Shown piece by piece: positions 6,357 through 15,229 of a stretch of 16,607 nt of DNA. The position numbers were made by a program, and so were the translations under genes. Origin of the DNA: Anaeroplasmataceae bacterium (GTDB lineage: Bacteria; Bacillota_I; Bacilli_A; Acholeplasmatales; JAEDCM01); contig JAEDCM010000032.1 of NCBI GenBank assembly GCA_016294165.1, forward strand, positions 1-16,607, read 5' to 3'. Below the pieces are notes generated by a model. That model searched no databases and was not told where the DNA came from. It worked only from the letters and a program-made list of their open reading frames with translations. Numbering within the stretch: position 1 is the first letter of the stretch; each line of letters starts with the position of its first letter.

Positions 6357-6365
6357 TGGTATAAT
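6357..6365 (+). promoter_or_regulatory. extended -10 promoter of the giant gene
   Basis: TGGTATAAT gives a consensus -10 with the TGn extension; no good -35 is present, as is usual for extended -10 promoters. Transcription would start near 6372, giving a leader of about 20 bases. Confidence 0.55.
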
Positions 6366-6391
6366 AATAATAAACAAGGCAGGTGTTTTTC

Positions 6392-9300
6392 ATGAATATG
6401 GGGACTATAATAACAATATTGACGGCTTTATTTTTTGGGCTAATACTATTTCATACGTTAGTTGGATTATCAAGAGGATTAAGAAAATCAGCTTTTTTCT
6501 TTATTGGTTTTGCGACAATGGTTATTATATTTTGGATAATTGCTGATCCAATTGCGGATAGTATTTTTTCAGGTGGATTATGGAGTAGTATGAATATTAA
6601 TACAGGAACTGCATTAGATAATGCTTCATCCCTTAAAGAAGGATTACCTGATTTTATTAGAGAGCAGTTTACACAAAAGGCTGGAGATTCAACATTGGGT
6701 GAGCGTATTGCATCTGATGCTGAAATGATGGCCATTATTAACAATTTATGTGTATCAATCATAAAATTTTTAGTGTTACTATTCTTATTTACAGTTGGAA
6801 GATTAATTGTTTTATTAGTAATGGAAATCTTATGGTTATTCTTCAAAGAAAAAAGAGAAGTAAGAGAATCAAAGAAAAAAAGAAGACTTGCGGGTGCTGG
6901 TTTTGGATTGGCCAAGGGTATAATGTCAGCAGTTCTATTTATTTCACCGATTACGGGTATTATTCGTTTAGCATCACAGATTGATTTAGAAAAGTTCAAT
7001 AATGTGCAAACAGTTGAGGTTAAACGTCAAAATGAAGAAACCGGATCAAATGATGCTTTGGCAATGATTAATGAATTAACACAAGGATATAAAAATTCTT
7101 TTTTAGGAAAATTTATGGATGTTTTATGCTTTGGTGATCAAAGCATTGATGAGAAGATTATTGTATCAGCAATTTCATCAAATAAATATGATAGTAAGTT
7201 AGATATTGGAGCAGAAATAGATAATTTTATTGAAATTGCTTCAATTGCAAATGAAACATTTTATTTAACTGAAGGGGCAGAAGGGTTTAAAAAAGTAGAT
7301 TTACAAAGCGATAAAACGGTTGAGGCTGTATCAGATATCGCAAGTGGATTAGGTAATTCATATATAACAACGAAAATATTAGAAATTTTTTCACCTTTTA
7401 TTGTTGAAGAGGCAAGTAAATCAATAAATGATGAAGAGTTAAAAACAGCTTTGTTGGGATTAGAATTGGACAATAAAAATGCATCATGGTGGAAAAAGGA
7501 ACTTAGAGGTTTAGGAAATATTTATGAAGGATTAGTAGATACAGGTACAAATTTTAATGCCATAATAGATAAAGACTATTCTAAAGCGATTGAAGGAATT
7601 ACTTCAGATAATTTGAATCAATTTGTGGATACTTTATTTAATAGTGAATTGGTGACAGAGGTAGTTGCGGCTGCAACTCCATATTTAGTTCATACAATTC
7701 CTAATGATTATATGACTGAACCTGATTTATTAATTGAAAAGTTGCAGGCTAAGGATGCAGTTAAAAATGAGATTAAGAATTATTTAAAGGTTGTAGATGC
7801 TTTAAAAGCTGAGGAAATAATTGTAGATAATAAGTTTACATATGATAATCTTGATATTGAATTTGTTGAGAATGTTGTTAATCTGGACATTGTGGATAAT
7901 TCAATTTTAGCAGATCATTTATTGGCATATATTATTAGAATCCAAGCGGGAAAAATTGAAGTAAACGGGGAAACTATTATCGTTGCTTATGAATCATTTA
8001 ATGATCCAAATTTCACATGGAAAAATGAGTTATCGTTTGTTATCACAGCTGCTAAGCACACTTTAGGTAGTGATTATAAGCTTAAGAATTTTGCGGATTT
8101 CAATTTAAGTGAAATAACTGTTAATGAAGTAAAGGCTGTAATTGATGATAAAACATTAGATAATTCATTATTAGTAAATGATATCTTATCAAATGTAGTT
8201 TCAGCAATGGCTTTGACAATCAAATTAGAAGATCAAAAGATATTACATGAGGAAGATGTAGAAAATATCAATTGGAATAATGAATTAAGATCTGTAGCAA
8301 AAGGATTAGTTGCTGTATATGATCAAAATGAAACTTTAGAACAAGTAACAAAAACTGATTTTGAACAATTATCAGTTGTTAAGATTAATAATTTAGTTGA
8401 ATCAGATGTATGGAACTCAAGTTTAATTAATACCTTCCTTACTCGTGTAACAGATCTTGAGTTTAAGATTAATTCAGGAGAAAGCGAAATTATATTAAAT
8501 ATTAACAATGATGAAATTAATAATTGGCAATCTGAAATTAGAAGCTTATTAAAAGGATTTGAAGTAATTTTAGAAAGTGAATATAAGGTTGATTATAATA
8601 CCTTAGTGATTAAAGACATAACTGGATTAAATTATTCAGATTTACATATAAGAACGCTTGATGCAATTGCTAATAATGATACAATTTGGCAATCAAATCT
8701 TTTACCACAGGTTTTAGATACAGCCCTTTCATCTGTTATGGAAAATTTAGTGATAAATGGTGAGAAAACATCGATTAGCGCTGATGGAGTTACTGATTGG
8801 CGATTAGAATTAAAAGCCATATCAATAATGATTGGTGAAATTTATGAGCAAGAATTAGGATTATCAATTGATTCTGATGAGGCAACAATTACTAAGTTTG
8901 AAACAATAAATACTGAAGAAATCAAGATTAGAACAATTGATGAAATAAATAAAAATGAATTTGATGTTTACCAATCTATCTTAGTTAATGAAATCTTTGA
9001 TGAAATTATTTTTGATATGTTAGGAACAATATCAATTAATGAAAAGACAGTTGACTTATCAAATGTTAACAAGGATGAAGTTGTTTGGCGCGATGAGATA
9101 GAGGCATTGGTAGATGTTGCTTATTCAATGACAGATGATTATGATGTGCCTTTCTTAAGTATACAAAATTACTTTGTTGAGGATGAAACAGGAAGTATTG
9201 AAATTAAATATGCAGTAGTTACAAACCTAAGAGATCATATTAATGAAAAAGATAACGACGAATATTTATTAAAGGTTACTCCTGAATTAGGAGAGTCAAT

Positions 9301-12300
9301 TATTAAGTGTGTATTAAATATCGATTATGAGATTAATATTCATAATGAGATGATAATGATTTGCGATATCGGAAATCAATTTAAATATCAAAATGATGAT
9401 TTAGTATATGTATTCTCAACTGGTCAAATGAACGATTTGAACAGCGGTTCAATGGAAAAAACAACTTGTGAGAATGTGTTTGAGGCTATTGAAAGAAACG
9501 TTGCTATTTCTGATTATTTAAAGAAACAATTTGCAAATCTATTGACTTTTGGTACAGGGGAAAATGCTTATTCTATTGATACAACAGGATGGACAAATGA
9601 TAGTTGGGAAAATGAAATAAACTCTATTAAATACCTTGTATGTGCATTGCCTGAAGATGAATATGGTTTCGTAAATTTAAAGGATGTAAAAAATATTAAT
9701 GGTGTGATTCCGTTATCATTAGTTCAAGCGTTAGCGGTTCAAGTTGAAAAATATGATAATATGACAGTTACTGGGAAATCAGTTACTATTCAAACAATAA
9801 TAAATAAAGAGATTAGTAATGTATTTTCTGATACAGAATCATGGAATAACTCAACATGGGATAGTGAAATTACAGCGGTTGTTAGTGTTGTTGAAACGTT
9901 AGCTGTAAGAAATGCAGTAACAAATGTTGATGAAATCGATATTCAAGAGATTAATAATTTGAATAGTTTAAGTGATGAAACATTAGACTCATTACAAACA
10001 AATGTGCCTGTTTCAATATCATTACAATCAATTTTCAAAACAAATCTAGTAAGTAGTGGAGCATTAACTGATAGTGATGTAATATCTGATTGGGAATTAG
10101 AAATGAATGCATTAATACCAGTAGTTAAGACATTACCTAAAGATGTAAATAATAAATTAGTGTTAAGCACAATTTCTGATTTCAGTGTAATCAGTACAAC
10201 AACATTAGATGCAGTATCTTCAAAGGTAGAAGGAAATGTAGCAGCTGTTAGATCTATTGTATTAAATAAGAATATTTCAACAGCATTAGAAAGTGCAAGT
10301 ATTACAACAACTTCATGGACAAGTACTGATTGGAATAGAGAATTACCAGCAGTATTCAATGTGGCAAAAACATTAGCAGACGCTGAGAATAATATTGCTA
10401 TATCTGAATTATCAACATTTGCTGTTGTTAAATATACAACGTTAACTGTTGTTTCAGAAAACATTAATGTTTCAATAGTTCTTCAAGATAAGATTTCTGA
10501 TGCATTAGGATTAACAGAATTAGAAAAGACAGCAGCAAGCGAAAATGGTTGGTCAAAAGAAATCACAGCATTAAATAATGTTGCACAAACAATTGGAAAT
10601 GAAACAGAAATTACACTTTCTGCATTAGATTCATTTACATCTGTAAAATACGAAACATTAGATGCATTATCTTTAAATATTGAAAATTCAACAATTCTAA
10701 TTGATCGTGTATCAGCATCTTTAGGATTAACACCTGAAGAAAAAGCCACAGCAACAGCTAATACTTGGTCAAAAGAGATTGATGCAGTAACTTCAGTTTC
10801 AAGAACATTATCTGGAACAGAAGACAGCATTGATATTACAACATTAGATAATTTAAATAGTGTAAGCGATGAAACATTAGTCTCATTACAAACAAATGTG
10901 CCTGTTTCAATATCATTACAATCAATTTTCAAAACAAATCTAGTAAGTAGTGGAGCATTAACTGATAGTGATGTAATATCTGATTGGGAATTAGAAATGA
11001 ATGCATTAATACCAGTAGTTAAGACATTACCTAAAGATGTAAATAATAAATTAGTGTTAAGCACAATTTCTGATTTCAGTGTAATCAGTACAACAACATT
11101 AGATGCAGTATCTTCAAAGGTAGAAGGAAATGTAGCAGCTGTTAGATCTATTGTATTAAATAAGAATATTTCAACAGCATTAGAAAGTGCAAGTATTACA
11201 ACAACTTCATGGACAAGTACTGATTGGAATAGAGAATTACCAGCAGTATTCAATGTGGCAAAAACATTAGCAGACGCTGAGAATAATATTGCTATATCTG
11301 AATTATCAACATTTGCTGTTGTTAAATATACAACGTTAACTGTTGTTTCAGAAAACATTAATGTTTCAATAGTTCTTCAAGATAAGATTTCTGATGCATT
11401 AGGATTAACAGAATTAGAAAAGACAGCAGCAAGCGAAAATGGTTGGTCAAAAGAAATCACAGCATTAAATAATGTTGCACAAACAATTGGAAATGAAACA
11501 GAAATTACACTTTCTGCATTAGATTCATTTACATCTGTAAAATACGAAACATTAGATGCATTATCTTTAAATATTGAAAATTCAACAATTCTAATTGATC
11601 GTGTATCAGCATCTTTAGGATTAACACCTGAAGAAAAAGCCACAGCAGCAAGCGTAAATGGATGGAACAATGAAATGGCAGCTTTAAGTGCGGTTGCCAA
11701 GACTCTTGGAGATGGAACAGAGGTTGTTTTAGCAAACTTAAATGAATTCTCAAAAGTAAGTGTAACTACATTAAATACATTAAAAACAGAAGTTCCAGCC
11801 TCAACAATTCTACAAGGTAAGTTTATGGATAGCTTGGTAAATGATGGTGTTCTAAGTTCTGAAGTGGAAATTACAAATTGGACATTAGAGATGGAAGGAT
11901 TAATTCCTGTTGTAATAACTTTTGAAACAAGTGGAACTGTAGTATTAGCTAATTTTAATGATCAAATGACATATATTAGAGAGATTACATTAGTATCATT
12001 AAAAGAAAGAGATGCTAATGATTTAGTAGCTCCTGAAAAATCAATTGTTCTTCAAACTGTATTAACTAACCTATTCAAAGGAACGTTAGATCCAACTTAT
12101 AATAACTTTACAATCAATGGAACATGGAAAGGTGAAGTCGATTCAATTTATACAGTAGTTACAACATTAGATAGCCAAACAATAAATGGAAAAGTTGAAT
12201 ACAAGTTTGAAGTTGACACAAAATTTATTAAATTAAAAACATTAGATGCAATTGCTAGTGAAAAAGTTGTGGCTAACTCAACATATTTGCAAGCATTATT

Positions 12301-13291
12301 CACTCCAACACTTGAAAATATGTGCTACAATGTATATCCAAATACTGATTCATATTATGGTAAGGTTATGACAATCGGTGAAGGATTTGATTGGAATAAA
12401 GAATTAAGAGCATTAATTAATGTTATGAAGGCTCAAGGATGTATAAATGATTCTGAAGTTGCAGCATTAGATCCTGATAAGACATATGATATGGATAATC
12501 TAGATGTTGGTATGAGTGAAGAGCCAGAGGGTGCAACAGAAGAACAAAAAACAAGAGTAAAACAAGAAAATTCACATTTAGCAAATATAATTACTGCTAA
12601 TATTGATGGTGCAACGGTATTACAACACTTAAATATTCCGTTGATTCTTGAGATGACTGATTTTAATAATATAGATAAGTTTAAAGGATATAAATTATTT
12701 GATAAACAACATCCAGATAATTGGTCCAATGCTTTATGGGTTAAAGAAATGCATTATATTAATAAAGTAATGCAAGTATTCTTGAATGGAGAAAATTCAA
12801 AAGTACTAGGTTCTGAGATTTTCTTATATGGTTATGGTTCATCAGGAACTAATATCATCACTGATGATGAGATGGAAGTATTACGATTATATGTTCCTTA
12901 TTCATATGCACTACAATCAATGCTTACTTCATCTTTAAATCAAGTTGGTGTTGACCTTACTCCAAAAAATCTAGAAGTATATACTGATATTAAATTTGAG
13001 CGTAATAGTATTATTACAGATGCAATGAGTGCAAATTGGACAGATTTTGAAAATGTTATGTTGGATGCACGTAATTCAGAATGGCAATTAATTATGGATG
13101 TAGTCGCTACTCAAAGAGCAAGGATGACTGAAATCCGTAATAATGGACAAGGTTCAGACTTTAATGCTGCAATTGCTGATTTGGGTGAAGAACCGACAAT
13201 TGATGCATCACACGAAGAAATAGTTATATATAAGATTAAACGCGGTATGATTTATCGAGCAGTTCAATATAATAATGAAGATCCATCTTAA
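6392..13291 (+). CDS. giant CvpA-like membrane-anchored repeat protein
   Basis: The 2299-residue product is of unknown function. Residues 1-195 resemble CvpA-family membrane proteins: predicted segments at about 5-24, 34-52, 118-150 and 167-193, a GLSRGLRK motif after the first, and RLAGAGFGLAKG leading into the last. Basic loops (SRGLRK; KEKREVRESKKKRR) are probably cytoplasmic, placing the C-terminal 2100 residues outside the cell. From about 355 onward I count 21-22 degenerate repeats of 72-80 residues, marked by W-x2-E-[ILM] and a following T-L. No LPXTG, C-terminal membrane segment or catalytic motif was seen. A known family of this length was not recognised. AGGTG at 6381-6385 serves the ATG at 6392; the GTG at 6383 is part of that ribosome binding site. 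The gene is monocistronic and ends at a strong terminator. Confidence 0.88.
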   Translation: MNMGTIITILTALFFGLILFHTLVGLSRGLRKSAFFFIGFATMVIIFWIIADPIADSIFSGGLWSSMNINTGTALDNASSLKEGLPDFIREQFTQKAGDSTLGERIASDAEMMAIINNLCVSIIKFLVLLFLFTVGRLIVLLVMEILWLFFKEKREVRESKKKRRLAGAGFGLAKGIMSAVLFISPITGIIRLASQIDLEKFNNVQTVEVKRQNEETGSNDALAMINELTQGYKNSFLGKFMDVLCFGDQSIDEKIIVSAISSNKYDSKLDIGAEIDNFIEIASIANETFYLTEGAEGFKKVDLQSDKTVEAVSDIASGLGNSYITTKILEIFSPFIVEEASKSINDEELKTALLGLELDNKNASWWKKELRGLGNIYEGLVDTGTNFNAIIDKDYSKAIEGITSDNLNQFVDTLFNSELVTEVVAAATPYLVHTIPNDYMTEPDLLIEKLQAKDAVKNEIKNYLKVVDALKAEEIIVDNKFTYDNLDIEFVENVVNLDIVDNSILADHLLAYIIRIQAGKIEVNGETIIVAYESFNDPNFTWKNELSFVITAAKHTLGSDYKLKNFADFNLSEITVNEVKAVIDDKTLDNSLLVNDILSNVVSAMALTIKLEDQKILHEEDVENINWNNELRSVAKGLVAVYDQNETLEQVTKTDFEQLSVVKINNLVESDVWNSSLINTFLTRVTDLEFKINSGESEIILNINNDEINNWQSEIRSLLKGFEVILESEYKVDYNTLVIKDITGLNYSDLHIRTLDAIANNDTIWQSNLLPQVLDTALSSVMENLVINGEKTSISADGVTDWRLELKAISIMIGEIYEQELGLSIDSDEATITKFETINTEEIKIRTIDEINKNEFDVYQSILVNEIFDEIIFDMLGTISINEKTVDLSNVNKDEVVWRDEIEALVDVAYSMTDDYDVPFLSIQNYFVEDETGSIEIKYAVVTNLRDHINEKDNDEYLLKVTPELGESIIKCVLNIDYEINIHNEMIMICDIGNQFKYQNDDLVYVFSTGQMNDLNSGSMEKTTCENVFEAIERNVAISDYLKKQFANLLTFGTGENAYSIDTTGWTNDSWENEINSIKYLVCALPEDEYGFVNLKDVKNINGVIPLSLVQALAVQVEKYDNMTVTGKSVTIQTIINKEISNVFSDTESWNNSTWDSEITAVVSVVETLAVRNAVTNVDEIDIQEINNLNSLSDETLDSLQTNVPVSISLQSIFKTNLVSSGALTDSDVISDWELEMNALIPVVKTLPKDVNNKLVLSTISDFSVISTTTLDAVSSKVEGNVAAVRSIVLNKNISTALESASITTTSWTSTDWNRELPAVFNVAKTLADAENNIAISELSTFAVVKYTTLTVVSENINVSIVLQDKISDALGLTELEKTAASENGWSKEITALNNVAQTIGNETEITLSALDSFTSVKYETLDALSLNIENSTILIDRVSASLGLTPEEKATATANTWSKEIDAVTSVSRTLSGTEDSIDITTLDNLNSVSDETLVSLQTNVPVSISLQSIFKTNLVSSGALTDSDVISDWELEMNALIPVVKTLPKDVNNKLVLSTISDFSVISTTTLDAVSSKVEGNVAAVRSIVLNKNISTALESASITTTSWTSTDWNRELPAVFNVAKTLADAENNIAISELSTFAVVKYTTLTVVSENINVSIVLQDKISDALGLTELEKTAASENGWSKEITALNNVAQTIGNETEITLSALDSFTSVKYETLDALSLNIENSTILIDRVSASLGLTPEEKATAASVNGWNNEMAALSAVAKTLGDGTEVVLANLNEFSKVSVTTLNTLKTEVPASTILQGKFMDSLVNDGVLSSEVEITNWTLEMEGLIPVVITFETSGTVVLANFNDQMTYIREITLVSLKERDANDLVAPEKSIVLQTVLTNLFKGTLDPTYNNFTINGTWKGEVDSIYTVVTTLDSQTINGKVEYKFEVDTKFIKLKTLDAIASEKVVANSTYLQALFTPTLENMCYNVYPNTDSYYGKVMTIGEGFDWNKELRALINVMKAQGCINDSEVAALDPDKTYDMDNLDVGMSEEPEGATEEQKTRVKQENSHLANIITANIDGATVLQHLNIPLILEMTDFNNIDKFKGYKLFDKQHPDNWSNALWVKEMHYINKVMQVFLNGENSKVLGSEIFLYGYGSSGTNIITDDEMEVLRLYVPYSYALQSMLTSSLNQVGVDLTPKNLEVYTDIKFERNSIITDAMSANWTDFENVMLDARNSEWQLIMDVVATQRARMTEIRNNGQGSDFNAAIADLGEEPTIDASHEEIVIYKIKRGMIYRAVQYNNEDPS
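9988..10753 (+). repeat. recent tandem duplication, copy 1 (unit 894 bp)
   Basis: By eye this 766-bp stretch is identical to 10882-11647. The two are offset by 894 bp, an in-frame unit of 298 codons that contains four protein repeats of 80, 73, 72 and 73 residues. Weaker similarity continues on both sides. Confidence 0.92.
10882..11647 (+). repeat. recent tandem duplication, copy 2 (unit 894 bp)
   Basis: Second copy of the block at 9988-10753. It ends where the sequence switches from EKATAT- to EKATAAS-type coding, a likely crossover point between homologous repeats. Reading frame is kept throughout. Confidence 0.92.
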
Positions 13292-13323
13292 AAAGTTCTT
13301 TGTTATGAGATAATACAAAAATT

Positions 13324-13358
13324 AATCACCCCCAAAGTAAAATTTGGGGGTGATTTTT
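13324..13358 (+). terminator. terminator of the giant gene
   Basis: AATCACCCCCAAA (13324-13336) pairs perfectly with TTTGGGGGTGATT (13343-13355) around a 6-base loop, followed by T residues. It is 32 bases after the stop codon. Confidence 0.9.
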
Positions 13359-13362
13359 GTTT

Positions 13363-13398
13363 AAAAAAGGCTTAGATTTTTGGATAAACCTAAGCCTT
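13363..13398 (-). terminator. terminator of the bitopic membrane protein gene
   Basis: On the minus strand AAGGCTTAG (13390-13398) pairs with CTAAGCCTT (13367-13375) and runs into a T6 tract. It is back to back with the terminator of the convergent giant gene. Confidence 0.82.
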
Positions 13399-13406
13399 AA
13401 ATGCAT

Positions 13407-14258
13407 TTATTCTGTTTTATGCTCTTTGTTTAAGAATGTTTTTTCAAATTTATTCTTTCTAGGCCAGAATAGTAATAATCCTAATCCAACAGCCACAACT
13501 ACGAAAATGATTAAATTTCTCCATACTTTCCACATTGTTGGATAGTGATAATAGAAGTTCTTTTTATATTGTGCATCAGTATAACCTAATTTTACTAGAT
13601 TAGCATCAGCGCTTACCTTCCATTCATCCTTTGTTTCATCTGTAAAGCTAAATAATTGTTCACCTGAGGCTTCAAAAATTACTTTACCTTGTTCCTTATA
13701 TGTTTCTTCATCTCTATAGGCATCAGTCAACACAATTTTTGTGATTTTTGAAACAGGTGTTAAAAGAGTATCATCAGCGGTATCTTCAGTCCCTTTCTCA
13801 TCATATATTGATAATTTTTTATAAATATCATCACAATAAAAATCAAATTGAATAATTGGAAGATTATCATATGAGTAATTTGAATAATTTATACTCATTG
13901 ATTTTTCTCCTGAATAAATTGTTAATTGTGTTTTTTTACTATCAGAATTTTTATCATATGTTATATCACCATCAAGCTTTGTAATGATGAAGGTAAATAT
14001 GCTATCATCTTCACCTTTATGATATGCTTTATAAACATCCATCTTGCTTGAGATACCATTATTATTGAATGTATTAGAGTAAACTGTATCATCATCATAA
14101 TATGTAAACCATTTTAAGAAGAATTCTTTATCGTCGTTTTTAGCTGCTATTTTTGCTTTGCTCATTACATGGTCAGCTGTAACTGTAATCCATGAGAAAT
14201 AATAAACTAGATAACCTAGCATTACCATCGCAATAATGTATAGTACTTTTTTAAACAT
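13407..14258 (-). CDS. unrecognised protein with N- and C-terminal membrane segments
   Basis: I do not recognise this 283-residue protein. A hydrophobic segment at about 5-27 (signal anchor) and another at about 247-265, followed by a basic tail PRKNKFEKTFLNKEHK, bracket a polar, Asp/Tyr/Lys-rich domain of about 220 residues. Both termini should be cytoplasmic and the middle domain extracellular, a hairpin topology. The middle looks beta-rich (short alternating stretches such as KTQLTIYSGEKSMSINYS) and has one visible cysteine. GAGGTGA just upstream supports the ATG at 14258. It is convergent with the giant gene and divergent from a TetR-family gene, whose product may control it. An accessory surface or envelope-stress role is possible but unsupported. 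Confidence 0.8.
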   Translation of the reverse strand: MFKKVLYIIAMVMLGYLVYYFSWITVTADHVMSKAKIAAKNDDKEFFLKWFTYYDDDTVYSNTFNNNGISSKMDVYKAYHKGEDDSIFTFIITKLDGDITYDKNSDSKKTQLTIYSGEKSMSINYSNYSYDNLPIIQFDFYCDDIYKKLSIYDEKGTEDTADDTLLTPVSKITKIVLTDAYRDEETYKEQGKVIFEASGEQLFSFTDETKDEWKVSADANLVKLGYTDAQYKKNFYYHYPTMWKVWRNLIIFVVVAVGLGLLLFWPRKNKFEKTFLNKEHKTE

Positions 14259-14290
14259 TAAATCACCTCATATATATTTTTTATAGAAAC

Positions 14291-14312
14291 TAAATATATA
14301 ATACTATATTTA
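14291..14312. promoter_or_regulatory. candidate TetR operator
   Basis: TAAATATA (14291-14298) and TATATTTA (14305-14312) form a perfect 8-bp inverted repeat around TAATAC. It overlaps the -10 box of the leftward promoter in the divergent region, a typical place for a TetR-family operator. The arms are all A/T, so chance occurrence is possible. Confidence 0.4.
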
Positions 14313-14326
14313 TGATAAAAAAACAA
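14298..14326 (-). promoter_or_regulatory. promoter of the membrane protein gene
   Basis: On the minus strand TTGTTT (14321-14326) and TATTAT (14298-14303) are 17 bp apart, about 40 bases before the start codon. Confidence 0.55.
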
Positions 14327-14339
14327 TTAAAATGGGAAA

Positions 14340-14367
14340 TTGACTTAATAATATTTTGAATTATAAT
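14340..14367 (+). promoter_or_regulatory. promoter of the TetR-family gene
   Basis: TTGACT (14340-14345) and a perfect TATAAT (14362-14367) are 16 bp apart. The transcript would begin near the ribosome binding site, so the leader is very short. Confidence 0.7.
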
Positions 14368-14388
14368 GTAATTGAGGTGAGAATAAAT

Positions 14389-14994
14389 ATGCCTAAAAAT
14401 ACTTTTTTAAAACTTAATGAAGAAAAAAAGACAAGAATAATTAATGCAGCAAAAAAAGAGTTTACAAGAGTTCCTCTTCATAAAGTAAGCATTAATAACA
14501 TTGTGAAGGATGCGATGATACCACGCGGAAGTTTTTATCAATATTTCGATTGCGTTGAGGATTTGTATTACTATATTTATGATATGGTAGTTATTGACAT
14601 GGAAAGTGAAACAAATTCTTTCTTAGAGGAAGTAGAATATGATATTTTTGACATTTTTAAAGAAAGCATTAAAAGACAATATTCTATCTATATGAATGAG
14701 TCAAGAATGGCATTATATAACAATTTATGTGATGGTGTAGATGAAAATAAGGAATGGCGTATTTTGAGAGATCAAAAGTATAAAGAAAGAGATCAATTTT
14801 TCTTACATATCATAAATCGTGATAATTTAACTGATGATAGTGATGAAGCAGTATTATTTCTAATTGGATTTTTAAGAAAAATTAAAGTAATTGTTATTTC
14901 TGAAGCAAGAAAAAATGATTTATCATTAAAAGAAGTAGTCGAGTTGTATGAAAAATATATTCGAATAATTAAAAAAGGAGCAATAAAAAAATAA
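14389..14994 (+). CDS. TetR/AcrR-family transcriptional regulator
   Basis: This 201-residue protein has the N-terminal TetR DNA-binding domain at residues 10-55: KKTRIINAAKKEF, then the helix-turn-helix VSINNIVKDAMIPRGSFYQYF ending in the family's hallmark SFYQYF. The remaining 145 residues are helical and acidic and would bind an unknown ligand and dimerise. Length fits the family. TTGAGGTGAG at 14372-14381 serves the ATG at 14389; an in-frame TTG at 14356 lies inside the promoter and is rejected. The gene is divergent from the membrane protein gene with a 130-bp shared control region holding an inverted repeat, the usual layout for a repressor controlling its neighbour and itself. The ligand cannot be inferred. 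Confidence 0.9.
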   Translation: MPKNTFLKLNEEKKTRIINAAKKEFTRVPLHKVSINNIVKDAMIPRGSFYQYFDCVEDLYYYIYDMVVIDMESETNSFLEEVEYDIFDIFKESIKRQYSIYMNESRMALYNNLCDGVDENKEWRILRDQKYKERDQFFLHIINRDNLTDDSDEAVLFLIGFLRKIKVIVISEARKNDLSLKEVVELYEKYIRIIKKGAIKK

Positions 14995-15011
14995 GTTTTT
15001 GTAATTAATGC

Positions 15012-15039
15012 TTTACAAAGCAAAAAAAATATGTATAAT
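15012..15039 (+). promoter_or_regulatory. promoter of tRNA-His
   Basis: TTTACA (15012-15017) and a perfect TATAAT (15034-15039) are 16 bp apart, with the tRNA beginning 24 bases further on. Confidence 0.68.
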
Positions 15040-15063
15040 AATAAGTGCTGCAAAGCAAAAAAT

Positions 15064-15141
15064 GGCGCCTGTGGAGAAGCGGCCTAACTCACCAGATTGT
15101 GGCTCTGGCATTCGCGCGTTCGAATCGCGTCAGGCGCCCCA
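15064..15141 (+). tRNA. trnH: tRNA-His (anticodon GTG)
   Basis: The cloverleaf closes the anticodon loop TTGTGGC with CCAGA/TCTGG, giving anticodon GTG. The acceptor has the histidine-specific extra pair, G-1 (15064) with C73 (15138), and CCA is encoded (15139-15141). The T-loop is TTCGAAT. Its G+C content is much higher than its surroundings, as expected for a tRNA. Confidence 0.95.
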
Positions 15142-15155
15142 TTTTATAATTAAAT

Positions 15156-15189
15156 CCTTGATATTTATTATCAAGGTTATTTTGTTTTT
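15156..15189 (+). terminator. tRNA-His terminator
   Basis: CCTTGATA (15156-15163) pairs with TATCAAGG (15169-15176) around 5 bases, followed by a T-rich but interrupted tail. The tail overlaps the promoter of the next gene. Confidence 0.7.
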
Positions 15190-15209
15190 AATAGATATTA
15201 TGATATACT
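15182..15209 (+). promoter_or_regulatory. promoter of the GH28 gene
   Basis: TTGTTT (15182-15187) and TATACT (15204-15209) are 16 bp apart, immediately behind the tRNA-His terminator. The start codon follows 20 bases later, leaving only a short leader. Confidence 0.5.
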
Positions 15210-15229
15210 TGTAATTGGAGGTGAACTCT

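Noticed and set aside
6383..6391. GTG start for the giant protein.
   Set aside because: The GTG is part of the AGGTG ribosome binding site serving the ATG at 6392.
9988..11647. CRISPR-like or phage-like repeat array.
   Set aside because: The repeats are in-frame coding units of over 200 bp with no spacer pattern and no cas genes nearby.
9943..11700. Long open frames on the minus strand inside the giant gene (173, 291 and 107 codons).
   Set aside because: They are antisense shadows of the repeat array, repeat in step with the duplication, lack ribosome binding sites, and have biased, low-complexity translations.
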